In this document: piece by piece, positions 43,216 through 51,087 of the stretch
Layout: each line of letters starts with the position of its first letter
How positions within the stretch are numbered: position 1 is the stretch's first letter
Source of the DNA: Paenibacillus sp. FSL H7-0331
GTDB taxonomy: Bacteria; Bacillota; Bacilli; Paenibacillales; NBRC-103111
Reading direction: 5' to 3'
Assembly (NCBI RefSeq): GCF_001956045.1
Contig: NZ_MRTH01000035.1
Coordinates: 1 to 64,000, forward strand
DNA: 64,000 nucleotides
The notes under the pieces: model-generated
The model's input: only the letters and a program-made list of their open reading frames with translations
Database searches by the model: none
What the model was told of the DNA's origin: nothing
Position numbers and translations under genes: made by a program

Positions 43216-45711
43216 ATGATGATGAATGAAACACAGACGAATCAGCTGATCCGGGCGTATGCCGGCCAAGCTGCGCAATCGCTGACTGTAGACCCGAACT
43301 CTTCTCGTCCCGTATCTATTGCGGTCGATCTGGATGGGGATGGGATCCCCGAAATAGCCTATGCTTACAAGATAAACGGTGAGAATGGAGTAACAATATT
43401 CAAGCAGTTGGGGAATGAATGGAGACCCATTGCCTATCTGAAAGGCCCTGGCTATGAGGTAAGCCTGCTTACTGCTGCACCAGTGACCAGTCGTGACCGC
43501 AGCAATTTGATTGTCGGCTGGCAGATCGGCTCGATTTGGTCAAAGTTGTCTGTTTATGAATGGACAGCTCAAGGCTTCAAGGATGTAGCTCCAACTGATA
43601 TGGACTACAGCTATGTGGAAATCGAGGATATGCCGGGACGGTATGGCTGGGATGGGTTGAGTGAAATTGCGCTGTGGATCCACGATACGGGCGAAGCGTA
43701 CAAGGTTGAGGTGCTTAGATGGCACAATGGCGAGTTCACGAGTGCATGGGATGTGTATCCTTATTACTTTCAAAGGGTAGTCCGCTACTATGAGGCATTA
43801 ACTAACGAGCATCCCGATTATGCGTTCTATTGGTACTATTTGGCGGATGCACAGTATAAAGCCGATATGCCTGAAGCCGCGGCTGTATCACTGGATAAAA
43901 CAATCAGCTTGAAGCCTTCTTACCCTACTCCAGACATGCTGTTGGATCTGCAGAAGCTAATTCAGCTTGAGCAGGCTAAGCAGGCGGATGATACGCGTGC
44001 AACCTCATTGTTTCCCGCCTCATTGCAAACGATCGATGGTACGGAGTGGGGTTATATCAACGATAGGGGCGAATGGGTCATCAAACCCCAGTATGAGTAT
44101 GCTGCACAATTTCAGAGCAATGGTTATGCGGTTGTGCAGGTAAACGGCCATAGCGGGATGATTGACCTTACGGGCAGGCAGGTTGTCCCCCCTGTATGGG
44201 ATTCCATCAGTTCCTATTCTGAAGGACGCGCTATTGTTATCGACAAGCAGGGCTTTAAGGTCATGGATGAGAACGGTCAAATTGTTACAGACAAAGCCTA
44301 CAGCTATATTGCTCCCTACCATAATGAGCGAGCTGTGTTCGCGAATGTGAACACGGTTAACCCAGACAGCCAACGCTATGGTTATCTGGATTTGCAGGGT
44401 CATGAGGTCATAGCTCCGCAGTATGAGGATGCAGGAGACTTTCATGAAGGCAAGGCCGTTGTTAAGCTGAAGAAGAAGTCATATAGCTTGATCGACAGGG
44501 ATGGAGCACGCCTCTCATCGTATCCTTATGCGTATGTGGGTGCATTGGGAGATGGACTGCTGCCTTTTCAGAAGGAATCCTCAGGTAAATTTGGATACAT
44601 CAATGAACGCGGCAAAATCATTATTTCACCACAGTATAGAACTGCCTTGCCTTTTGAGGATAAGAGGGCAATCGTGGATATTTCCGAGGACTACACTTCA
44701 CAATACGGCCTAATCGATCGTGATGCCAACTTTGAAATTAAGCCTGAATATAACATGATTCGTACGCTGGGGGAACAAAGGGTTGCGATCGGGCAAGCCA
44801 TTGATCCCAAACGGCCATATATCGGCTCTAAATATGCCATTGCCGATCTGTTTGGCAAGCGGCTCACGGAGTTTGTGTATACGGATATATCCGAGTTCAA
44901 GGACGGGCTTGCTTCCGTCACGGATGGTGACCATACTTATTTTATCGATCCAAGCGGCAAACCCGCGGAGGGCTTTCCACATTTGGAGGGAAGTGGCACC
45001 CTGGTCTGGATGAAGCCGCTCATTCAAGTGAATATCGATCAAAGGTTGTCGTACGTGGACCGCAGGGGGCATGTCGTATGGCAGCAAAATACGGTGATCC
45101 CGCTGCGTTCCCCGTATCGTGTCAGGGAACTTAAGTATAAACCGAATAAAGACTATCTGGTGTACTATCCACAGATAGAAGGAATGAGTTCCCAGATCGC
45201 ACAAACACAAGTGAACGAGAAGCTGAAGCAGCTATCACAAGTGAAGCCGGTACCTGCTGATACTCAGCTTGATTACAGTTATAGTGGTGATTTTAACGTC
45301 TCATTTTTTAAGAAAAATTTGTTGCAGCTTCAGCTGAATGGTTACAATTTTCCGTTCGGCGCGGCGCATGGGATGCCTACAAAGCTGTATACACCTATTA
45401 ATTTGATGAATGGACGGATCTATGAGCTGAAGGATCTGTTTAAGCCAGACAGTGATTACGTCTCGGTGCTTAGTGACATTGTAGGACAGCAAATTAAGCA
45501 GGACCCGCAATATTCGTATGTATTCCCGGATACTTACAAGGGGATCAAGGCGGATCAGCCGTTCTATGTTTCGGAGCATGCGCTGCATCTGTATTTTTAT
45601 CCCTACGATATTGCGCCCTATGTGGCGGGTTTTCCGACATTCAAAATTCCTTTTTCCAGCATCATGAATTTGATTGCAGTCAACGGCGAGTTTTGGCGGG
45701 CTTTTCACTAA
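43216..45711 (+). CDS. WG-repeat protein with DUF3298-like C-terminus
   Basis: An 831-residue protein without a signal peptide. The N-terminal part has an FG-GAP-like Ca-binding motif (AVDLDGDGIPEIAYAY), a TPR-like helix pair follows around residues 195-250, and residues 275-620 hold about eight WG repeats (for example WGYINDRGEWVIKPQYEYA, YGYLDLQGHEVIAPQYEDA, FGYINERGKIIISPQYR, YGLIDRDANFEIKPEYN). The C-terminal 200 residues look like DUF3298/DUF4163 (LKYKPNKDYLVYYPQIEG, ITP-like SEHALHLYFYPYDIAPYVAG). The role is unknown. GAGGTG is five bases before the ATGATGATG start cluster. A terminator follows at 45741. Confidence 0.85.
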   Translation: MMMNETQTNQLIRAYAGQAAQSLTVDPNSSRPVSIAVDLDGDGIPEIAYAYKINGENGVTIFKQLGNEWRPIAYLKGPGYEVSLLTAAPVTSRDRSNLIVGWQIGSIWSKLSVYEWTAQGFKDVAPTDMDYSYVEIEDMPGRYGWDGLSEIALWIHDTGEAYKVEVLRWHNGEFTSAWDVYPYYFQRVVRYYEALTNEHPDYAFYWYYLADAQYKADMPEAAAVSLDKTISLKPSYPTPDMLLDLQKLIQLEQAKQADDTRATSLFPASLQTIDGTEWGYINDRGEWVIKPQYEYAAQFQSNGYAVVQVNGHSGMIDLTGRQVVPPVWDSISSYSEGRAIVIDKQGFKVMDENGQIVTDKAYSYIAPYHNERAVFANVNTVNPDSQRYGYLDLQGHEVIAPQYEDAGDFHEGKAVVKLKKKSYSLIDRDGARLSSYPYAYVGALGDGLLPFQKESSGKFGYINERGKIIISPQYRTALPFEDKRAIVDISEDYTSQYGLIDRDANFEIKPEYNMIRTLGEQRVAIGQAIDPKRPYIGSKYAIADLFGKRLTEFVYTDISEFKDGLASVTDGDHTYFIDPSGKPAEGFPHLEGSGTLVWMKPLIQVNIDQRLSYVDRRGHVVWQQNTVIPLRSPYRVRELKYKPNKDYLVYYPQIEGMSSQIAQTQVNEKLKQLSQVKPVPADTQLDYSYSGDFNVSFFKKNLLQLQLNGYNFPFGAAHGMPTKLYTPINLMNGRIYELKDLFKPDSDYVSVLSDIVGQQIKQDPQYSYVFPDTYKGIKADQPFYVSEHALHLYFYPYDIAPYVAGFPTFKIPFSSIMNLIAVNGEFWRAFH

Positions 45712-45740
45712 ATGAAAAGGATAAGGAAAGGGATATGGAC

Positions 45741-45782
45741 GCAGCTCCTTGCCTAATGGCAGGCGGGCTGTATTTTTTTTGT
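45741..45782 (+). terminator. terminator after the WG-repeat gene
   Basis: GCAGCTCCTTGCC and GGCAGGCGGGCTGT form an imperfect stem followed by eight T. Confidence 0.85.
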
Positions 45783-45788
45783 AAAAAA

Positions 45789-45815
45789 TGAAAGGAAATA
45801 CGCCTGAGCTGCGTC
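45789..45815 (+). promoter_or_regulatory. ECF-type autoregulatory promoter
   Basis: TGAAAG (45789-45794) and CGTCTATA (45812 onward) are separated by 17 bases, close to the TGAAAC-N16-CGTC pattern of ECF sigma promoters in Firmicutes. It lies 34 bases before the ATG of the sigma gene, which suggests the sigma factor drives its own operon. Confidence 0.65.
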
Positions 45816-45848
45816 TATATAGTGTAGAGAATGTTGTGGAGGTCGATT

Positions 45849-46418
45849 ATGGATGATCAGTTGAACGACGAAGCGCTGATCAAAGAAGTGCTTCAAGGTG
45901 GCAAGGAAGCTTTCGCGTTCCTTGTAAACCGGTATAAAGACCGAGTGTATGGGCTGCTTAGAGGTATGGGTGCGCAGCAGCAGGATGCACAGGATTTGAC
46001 TCAGGAGGCATTCATCAAAGCGTATCGCAGCTTATCCTCCCACCACATTGAACGCAGCTTTGCTTCATGGTTGTATACGATCGCTGCCAATTTACTGAGA
46101 GATTCATGGAGGCGCAGACAGGCTGATATTTCCTACGGACACAACCTGAATGCGCATGAACATATGGAGTGCCCTGAGGCTATGTATTTGCAAATGGAGA
46201 AAAGACTGGAAATTCATGATATGCTGCTGGGTTTATCCCCACAACACCGAATGGTGCTGCTGCTTAGATACACAAATGATCTGAGCTACGAGGAAATTGG
46301 GGTCATACTGGACATACCCGTTAGTAAGGTGCAGAACGATCTGCATCGTGCCAAGAAAAAAATGAAGCAGTTGCTGAAGGACAAGGAGGTGCACGTCCAT
46401 GAGATGTTGGAGCGTTGA
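45849..46418 (+). CDS. ECF-type RNA polymerase sigma factor
   Basis: A 189-residue ECF sigma. Region 2 reads LVNRYKDRVYGLLRGMGAQ, QDAQDLTQEAFIKAYRSL (core-binding motif intact) and FASWLYTIAANLLRDSWRRR; region 4 reads YTNDLSYEEIGVILDIPVSKVQNDLHRAKKKM. GGAGG is six bases before ATG 45849. It overlaps the anti-sigma gene by 20 bases. An ECF-type promoter in front suggests autoregulation. It is of the SigV/SigW-like general type, but I would not assign a B. subtilis name. Confidence 0.94.
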   Translation: MDDQLNDEALIKEVLQGGKEAFAFLVNRYKDRVYGLLRGMGAQQQDAQDLTQEAFIKAYRSLSSHHIERSFASWLYTIAANLLRDSWRRRQADISYGHNLNAHEHMECPEAMYLQMEKRLEIHDMLLGLSPQHRMVLLLRYTNDLSYEEIGVILDIPVSKVQNDLHRAKKKMKQLLKDKEVHVHEMLER

Positions 46419-48279
46419 GGAAGCAGATCTATATCTGGCCAGCTGTAATGTACATAAAAGCACTCATAAAGCTTGTTTACAAGGTAGTGGATTCAAGGGT
46501 GTACCCGTGTTCCTCGAAGAAATTCAGCAGCATCTAAACAGCTGTACGACCTGCCGAATGCGGTTGGAAGAATGTCGGATGGAGCAGTCGCAATGGACAG
46601 ATCAGTTGTTTCCCCGAGAGGATGCGCTGCCAGGTTCATTTACAGCAGATCTGATGGCCAAATTAGATGATGTGGCACTGACGACGGTATACTCAGAGAG
46701 TAGGCCACGAACCGCTTTTGTCCGCACGGAAGCTGAATCAGCAACACAGCCGGAATTGTTGCTGGATGATCAGGAGTCATATTCCGATCCGCTGTCGATA
46801 TCCATGACGAGCACCACTCTGAGCATGCAAAAGCAACACTCCGATCAGCCATCGATATCTGTAGGGAACAGTCAGGACTCGCAGTTCAGCCAAGCGCGTC
46901 TTCCACGGTGGAGCCGTTGGCTTTCCATTCGCAATCAGAAATGGGCATTCACGACGGCTGCATTGATCCTTCTTATATCCAGTACTCTGGCAGTCATGGC
47001 GTCTCCGTCCTTAGCGGAATATGTCCGTTCCTTATTTGCGCCTGATGTTGTCGATTACGGGCTCTTAAAGTCTCAGGAGCTTGGTTTGGTCAATAATCCC
47101 AATATTAAGGTCAAGGATCAAGGGTACACGATGGAGATCAACGAGGTGGTAGCGGATTCGACAAGAGTCGTTATGGCGTTAAAGCTGACAGGACCCGATG
47201 GTATGCCCAATCATAATATGCTGGAGCTAAGCGGCCCCAATGAGATACAGATAACGGACCGTAATGGGAATAAGCTCGGAGAACTGTATGATATCGGCAT
47301 GACCTCACAAATGTATGTACTTGTAGCCCATTTTCCGCAGGAAATACAAGCTGATGAATTGATGATCCAGGCAACCATTTCCAGGTTGGGTAGTGACATA
47401 CAACGAATCCCTTATATTCAGGGAAAATGGAGCTTTGCGTTTAATGTGAACCTGAAGCAGGCTAAGGCTTTGACTACGGTACAGCCTTTGAACCAATCGT
47501 ATACAACGGAGAACGGTATGACTATTCGTATGAAACGGCTGGTACGAACTCCAAGCGGGGTCAGGCTTGATCTGGATACCGAGCTATCGGCGGCTGCCGC
47601 AGAGCGTTCACCAGCAAGACTGAGGGAAAGAGAGCAGCTGATGTTCCATTTTGAAGACGAGAGCGGGGAAGAGATTCACAGTGTGATGAGCACGAAATTT
47701 CCGCATAAGGACAGTTTATTGACCGCATCCAAAATAAAGGATCCCACAGCTCATATCATGCATTGGTCTTATTCGTTCAAATATTTACCCGCAGAAAGCT
47801 ATGTACGGTTCGTATGGGACGGTTACATACTCCCGGAAATAACGGAGGAAAGACTAGACTTTGTTCCTGATGATTTGTTTGCGCATCCTGCAATTTTCCA
47901 TCATGAGGGGGACGAGCTGCGCTTGACAGGCTTTGAAATGGATGATGCACCTGATCCAAGGGAGAACAGAAAAGAAGCGGTATTACGGGTTCAAGGCATA
48001 TTCAAAAACAATTTTACTGGCGATGAGTGGGTGGTCAAGGATGCAGACGGTATCGAGTATCCGGTTCATTACCGCGGAGGCTCATCAGCTTTTGATGGCG
48101 TTGTGACATTAGGGAATGAGTTTCCTGGTAAGGACTATGCGTTTCGAATTCCTGCGCTTCAGCGGATTCCGGAAAAGCTGACCTTAATACGCAAGGTGAT
48201 AGACAGAAAGTATCCAGAACCACCCGTCTCAGGTTGGTCTTTTACCATAAATGAAGGAGGCAGAGCCAATGGCCGCTAG
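46399..48279 (+). CDS. large DUF4179-type anti-sigma factor
   Basis: A 626-residue membrane anti-sigma. The N-terminal zinc-binding domain has QQHLNSCTTCRMRLEEC (H-x3-C-x2-C), a Ser/Gln-rich linker with an imperfect repeat (SDPLSISM and SDQPSISV) spans about 95-170, one transmembrane helix (WAFTTAALILLISSTLAVMA, about 193-212), and then a long outer region with a DUF4179 domain (GYTMEINEVVADSTRVVMAL) and further beta domains. It should hold the upstream sigma until an envelope signal. AAGGAGG is eight bases before ATG 46399, which lies inside the sigma gene. At 626 residues it is long for an anti-sigma. Confidence 0.9.
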   Translation: MRCWSVEEADLYLASCNVHKSTHKACLQGSGFKGVPVFLEEIQQHLNSCTTCRMRLEECRMEQSQWTDQLFPREDALPGSFTADLMAKLDDVALTTVYSESRPRTAFVRTEAESATQPELLLDDQESYSDPLSISMTSTTLSMQKQHSDQPSISVGNSQDSQFSQARLPRWSRWLSIRNQKWAFTTAALILLISSTLAVMASPSLAEYVRSLFAPDVVDYGLLKSQELGLVNNPNIKVKDQGYTMEINEVVADSTRVVMALKLTGPDGMPNHNMLELSGPNEIQITDRNGNKLGELYDIGMTSQMYVLVAHFPQEIQADELMIQATISRLGSDIQRIPYIQGKWSFAFNVNLKQAKALTTVQPLNQSYTTENGMTIRMKRLVRTPSGVRLDLDTELSAAAAERSPARLREREQLMFHFEDESGEEIHSVMSTKFPHKDSLLTASKIKDPTAHIMHWSYSFKYLPAESYVRFVWDGYILPEITEERLDFVPDDLFAHPAIFHHEGDELRLTGFEMDDAPDPRENRKEAVLRVQGIFKNNFTGDEWVVKDADGIEYPVHYRGGSSAFDGVVTLGNEFPGKDYAFRIPALQRIPEKLTLIRKVIDRKYPEPPVSGWSFTINEGGRANGR

Positions 48280-48565
48280 TTCCAGACCTTCCATACTCGA
48301 CACGGTAATTCCGTTGACAGCTCATGAAAAGGTAACGATACTGCGTGCCTATGAGTGCAGCTGCTATCAAATTACATGGTTTATGCTGCGGGATGAGAAG
48401 CAGGCTATCCATGCCGCCAAGCATATTTTATTGAAATTATATACACATGAAGAATGGTTTTATATGGAGGATGCCGCCCGACTGGCTGAAGTCAAACATG
48501 CGGCGTTGAACTATTCGTTGGAATGCCGGAAAAAAGCGATAGGTAACGTCCTTCCCAAGACGTAA
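48269..48565 (+). CDS. 98-residue protein resembling sigma region 2 alone
   Basis: I do not recognise this gene by family. Its 98 residues read like an ECF sigma region 2: ILRAYECSCYQITWFMLRD, then EKQAIHAAKHILLKLYTHEE and WFYMEDAARLAEVKHAALNY with SLECRKKAIG, matching the usual helix pattern (Y-x3-I-x4-F-x-L-R-D-x2-x-A, L-x-L-Y, then the N-x-x-x-x-x-R-K-K helix). The acidic DLTQE core-binding motif is replaced by IHAAKH, and there is no region 4. GGAGG is nine bases before ATG 48269, which overlaps the anti-sigma stop by 11 bases, so it is the third gene of the operon. A decoy or accessory role is possible but unproven. Confidence 0.75.
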   Translation: MAASSRPSILDTVIPLTAHEKVTILRAYECSCYQITWFMLRDEKQAIHAAKHILLKLYTHEEWFYMEDAARLAEVKHAALNYSLECRKKAIGNVLPKT

Positions 48566-48601
48566 TTGATTCTGATATGGTTTAGCGTGTGCGGAAAACC
48601 A

Positions 48602-48649
48602 CAAAGAAGGCTTAACACCACATTCATCGTGGTGTCGAGCCTTCTTTGT
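48602..48649. terminator. strong terminator between convergent genes
   Basis: CAAAGAAGGCT-AACACCAC and GTGGTGT-GAGCCTTCTTTG form a stem of about 19 bp with a seven-base loop. It serves the sigma operon (plus) and, from the other side, the FliD-like gene (minus). Confidence 0.85.
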
Positions 48650-48678
48650 ATGCATCCAGAATGCCATATATCTTAAGA

Positions 48679-49962
48679 CTAGATATAATCATTCATTAAG
48701 ATACCGGACAGGGGTAATGGAAGATAAGTATTAACAGGAGTTCCATCCCGCTGATTCAACTGATAATTATTGAAGGATTGAAATAAAGCTTGTCCTTGAT
48801 CCAGCAATTCAAACGAAGGCGGGTCGAGTAATGTCTTGGCTGCTACATTCAGTGCTGCAGCAAGCCCGCCGAAGCCTCGTAAACTGAATTCCAGCAGATC
48901 AAATCTGGATATAGCCTGCTGCTCCAATACGGACAAGTCCACTTTCAGTGAACCATCTGCGTTCAGCTGGATTCCGATCATCTCAAGTGGCAGCGATGTC
49001 AGCTTGCCCATTACCGATTCGGAAGCTTCACTCGTGAGCAATCCACTTGATTGGGTAAGCAATAAATGAAGAGAATTGTATCGGTCAACGAGAGCTTGAA
49101 CCTGTCGTTTAATTCCTATCAAATCCGGATATATGTTGATTTGTACAGGTTCTTCCGATGCAGCCAATAACGTAATGGAGACATTGCCCTGATCCCATAC
49201 AATCTGATTGGAGGCTGACACCACTGGAGTATCGCTGTTAATGCGGTAGACAGCATCTTCCGCCTGCTGCGTTACGTTAGCAATTCCGCTGATCGCCGAT
49301 GCATTCCCATATATATCCATAATCGAAAAAGCATGTGCTGCTCCTGTGTGAAGGCTGTTGATTTTCAATTGTACGGTATTTTTAAGATCGTCCCAGGCAA
49401 TGGAAGCTTGGAGATCTGATTTGGTGCTGTTGATAGCGCTGCGAATTTTTTGGAGCGCTTGCTGATTCGTATCTGTGGATAAAATGTATATGGAGAAAGA
49501 GGTAGTTTGATTTTCAGTGACAAGCTTCATCTGATTAGAGCCCGCTGTCATGAGCGTTGGCGAAGTACGCTGTAGAACGATTCCGTCATTCAACTGTGCT
49601 TTCGCAATTTGATCGGATTGAATGATGTACGAGCCGATTTGGGCACCCTTTTGAACTACGGCGGTTAAAACAGAGGGATGACTAACCGCAACCGTTCGAT
49701 GATCCAAGGACGAATCTGAACCCAGCATGGCTTCCCCGGCTTGCTTCAACTGCTCTGCTGAGGTCAATAAGCCAGCTACCGCCATTGCGGTTGCACGAGC
49801 ATGCTGTCCAAAGGCATACCGTTGAAACACAACCTCCGCACTGGCTTTCGATGAGACCAAGGGACGATACTGCCAGCCGCCCTCCTGCCACGCATGATCT
49901 TCCTCACGCCATATGTCATTTGTTCGATATATACGATTGACTTCGGAAATTTTGGAAATCAT
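48679..49962 (-). CDS. FliD-like protein (flagellar hook-capping family), orphan
   Basis: A 427-residue protein resembling the flagellar cap protein FliD. Family-like segments are a domain with STDTNQQALQKIRSAINSTK, the flagellin-hook-IN-like QAEDAVYRINSDTPVVSASN followed by GNVSITLLAASEEPVQINIY, LIGIKRQVQALVDRYNSL, and the diagnostic IGIQLNADGSLKVDLSVLEQ. The first 110 residues do not look like a FliD D0 domain and contain tryptophans (WREEDHAWQEGGWQY) instead. There is no signal peptide. It stands alone, with no fliS, flagellin or flaG next to it, between a sigma operon and a small membrane peptide. It may cap another filament, or be a divergent duplicate. Confidence 0.7.
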   Translation of the reverse strand: MISKISEVNRIYRTNDIWREEDHAWQEGGWQYRPLVSSKASAEVVFQRYAFGQHARATAMAVAGLLTSAEQLKQAGEAMLGSDSSLDHRTVAVSHPSVLTAVVQKGAQIGSYIIQSDQIAKAQLNDGIVLQRTSPTLMTAGSNQMKLVTENQTTSFSIYILSTDTNQQALQKIRSAINSTKSDLQASIAWDDLKNTVQLKINSLHTGAAHAFSIMDIYGNASAISGIANVTQQAEDAVYRINSDTPVVSASNQIVWDQGNVSITLLAASEEPVQINIYPDLIGIKRQVQALVDRYNSLHLLLTQSSGLLTSEASESVMGKLTSLPLEMIGIQLNADGSLKVDLSVLEQQAISRFDLLEFSLRGFGGLAAALNVAAKTLLDPPSFELLDQGQALFQSFNNYQLNQRDGTPVNTYLPLPLSGILMNDYI

Positions 49963-50172
49963 TGCTCACACACCTCACGATCATGGATGTTATATGTATA
50001 ATTATACAATATTGACGAGTTTTCGCAAATTATTATTGACAGCTGGATGAAAGATCAATTATGATATAAAATTAACTTCAAGAGTAATCTAATTTAACTT
50101 ATTATCATTTAATAAACTCCAGATACATCAGTTGAAACAGGATATTGTAAATTTGATTAAGGGGTACAAGCT
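49963..50172. other. AT-rich intergenic region
   Basis: 210 bases, strongly AT-rich, between the divergent FliD-like gene and the small membrane peptide. AAGGGG at 50158-50163 is the ribosome site of the peptide. No clear promoter pair was found. Confidence 0.35.
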
Positions 50173-50262
50173 ATGGACTGGATTCAGATCGCCGTCATTA
50201 TCATTGTAGTTGTTATCAGCGTATTGTTTTTGGGCTTTGTCGGCAAAAAGTACTTGAAATAA
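50173..50262 (+). CDS. 29-residue single-helix membrane peptide
   Basis: A short open frame starting at ATG 50173 and encoding MDWIQIAVIIIV followed by VVISVLFLGFVGKKYLK, then TAA. One transmembrane helix (about 4-23) with a basic C-terminal end (KKYLK) suggests an inserted membrane peptide with a cytoplasmic tail. AAGGGG lies nine bases before the ATG. It is too short for standard gene calling. The composition and ribosome site argue that it is real; its function is unknown. Confidence 0.6.
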   Translation: MDWIQIAVIIIVVVISVLFLGFVGKKYLK

Positions 50263-50322
50263 TAGCAGACGATCAGCGCACTTCATAAGATAAAGTACAA
50301 TTATCTATGGAGGCGATGGTCA

Positions 50323-50802
50323 TTGATCTGCAAACATCTACCCCTGCATGACAAAGCGATCCTGGGGCTGGTTAAGAGCTTACTGCTGCCGTATGCCAGA
50401 ATAACCCAACCGGATGTAAAATTGGACCTAAAGGCACTTCGGAAGCGATTACGCGGCTGTGCAACCTACGTTTATATCCGTGGGGGACGTAAGGTGTGCG
50501 GATTTATTGCTATCCGACAGGACAAGAATGTGATGTATGTCGATATGCTGGCTGTCGATAGAACGATCCAAGGGCACGGGATTGGGTCGGCCTTGCTCAA
50601 ACATGCAGAACGATATGGGCAGCAGAAGGGGCAGCAGGAAATTTACCTGTGGGTGGATGATACGAATACACAGGCGCAGCGTTTTTATACAGCCAAAGGC
50701 TACGAGTCGATTCATTATGATGCAAGTATCCGCTGTTATATGCTCAGAAAATCATTACACGTACCTCAAGCCCAGGAGAGACAATGGTCAATGGGGTACT
50801 AG
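50323..50802 (+). CDS. GNAT family N-acetyltransferase
   Basis: A 159-residue acetyltransferase with the acetyl-CoA loop IQGHGIGSALLKHAERYG and the final IYLWVDDTNTQAQRFYTAKGY strand-helix. The start is TTG 50323: GGAGG (50309-50313) is nine bases upstream, and the nearby ATG at 50316 is out of frame. It follows the small membrane peptide by 60 bases. The substrate is unknown. It is the fifth GNAT-fold gene in this window. Confidence 0.86.
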   Translation: MICKHLPLHDKAILGLVKSLLLPYARITQPDVKLDLKALRKRLRGCATYVYIRGGRKVCGFIAIRQDKNVMYVDMLAVDRTIQGHGIGSALLKHAERYGQQKGQQEIYLWVDDTNTQAQRFYTAKGYESIHYDASIRCYMLRKSLHVPQAQERQWSMGY

Positions 50803-51087
50803 TAGCAGGAAAAGTTTTCGACAAGATGACGAATGAAAATGACCGTTGGACAACAAAATAAATCATATGCACATTACATTTACAAGCCTTTCCAAGGCTT
50901 CGCATCACGTGGCGGGGTCTTTTTGGTGAGCTATGATGTCCCCTTACATATTTTATGTAGAAGCTTATAAAAATTTGTTATAGCTGGGATGTTGAATCCT
51001 GCGTTATATTTGGTTATGCTTAGTAAGTTGAGATGAATGACATGAAATAATAGCAACGAAAAATACATAAGAGAGAATGATGATAAA
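50803..51087. other. intergenic region upstream of zwf
   Basis: 285 bases without a gene. AAGCCTT/AAGGCTT (about 50884-50900) forms a short hairpin, followed by GGGGTCTTTTT, and could terminate the GNAT transcript. The rest is AT-rich and should hold the zwf promoter, which I could not assign. Confidence 0.4.
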
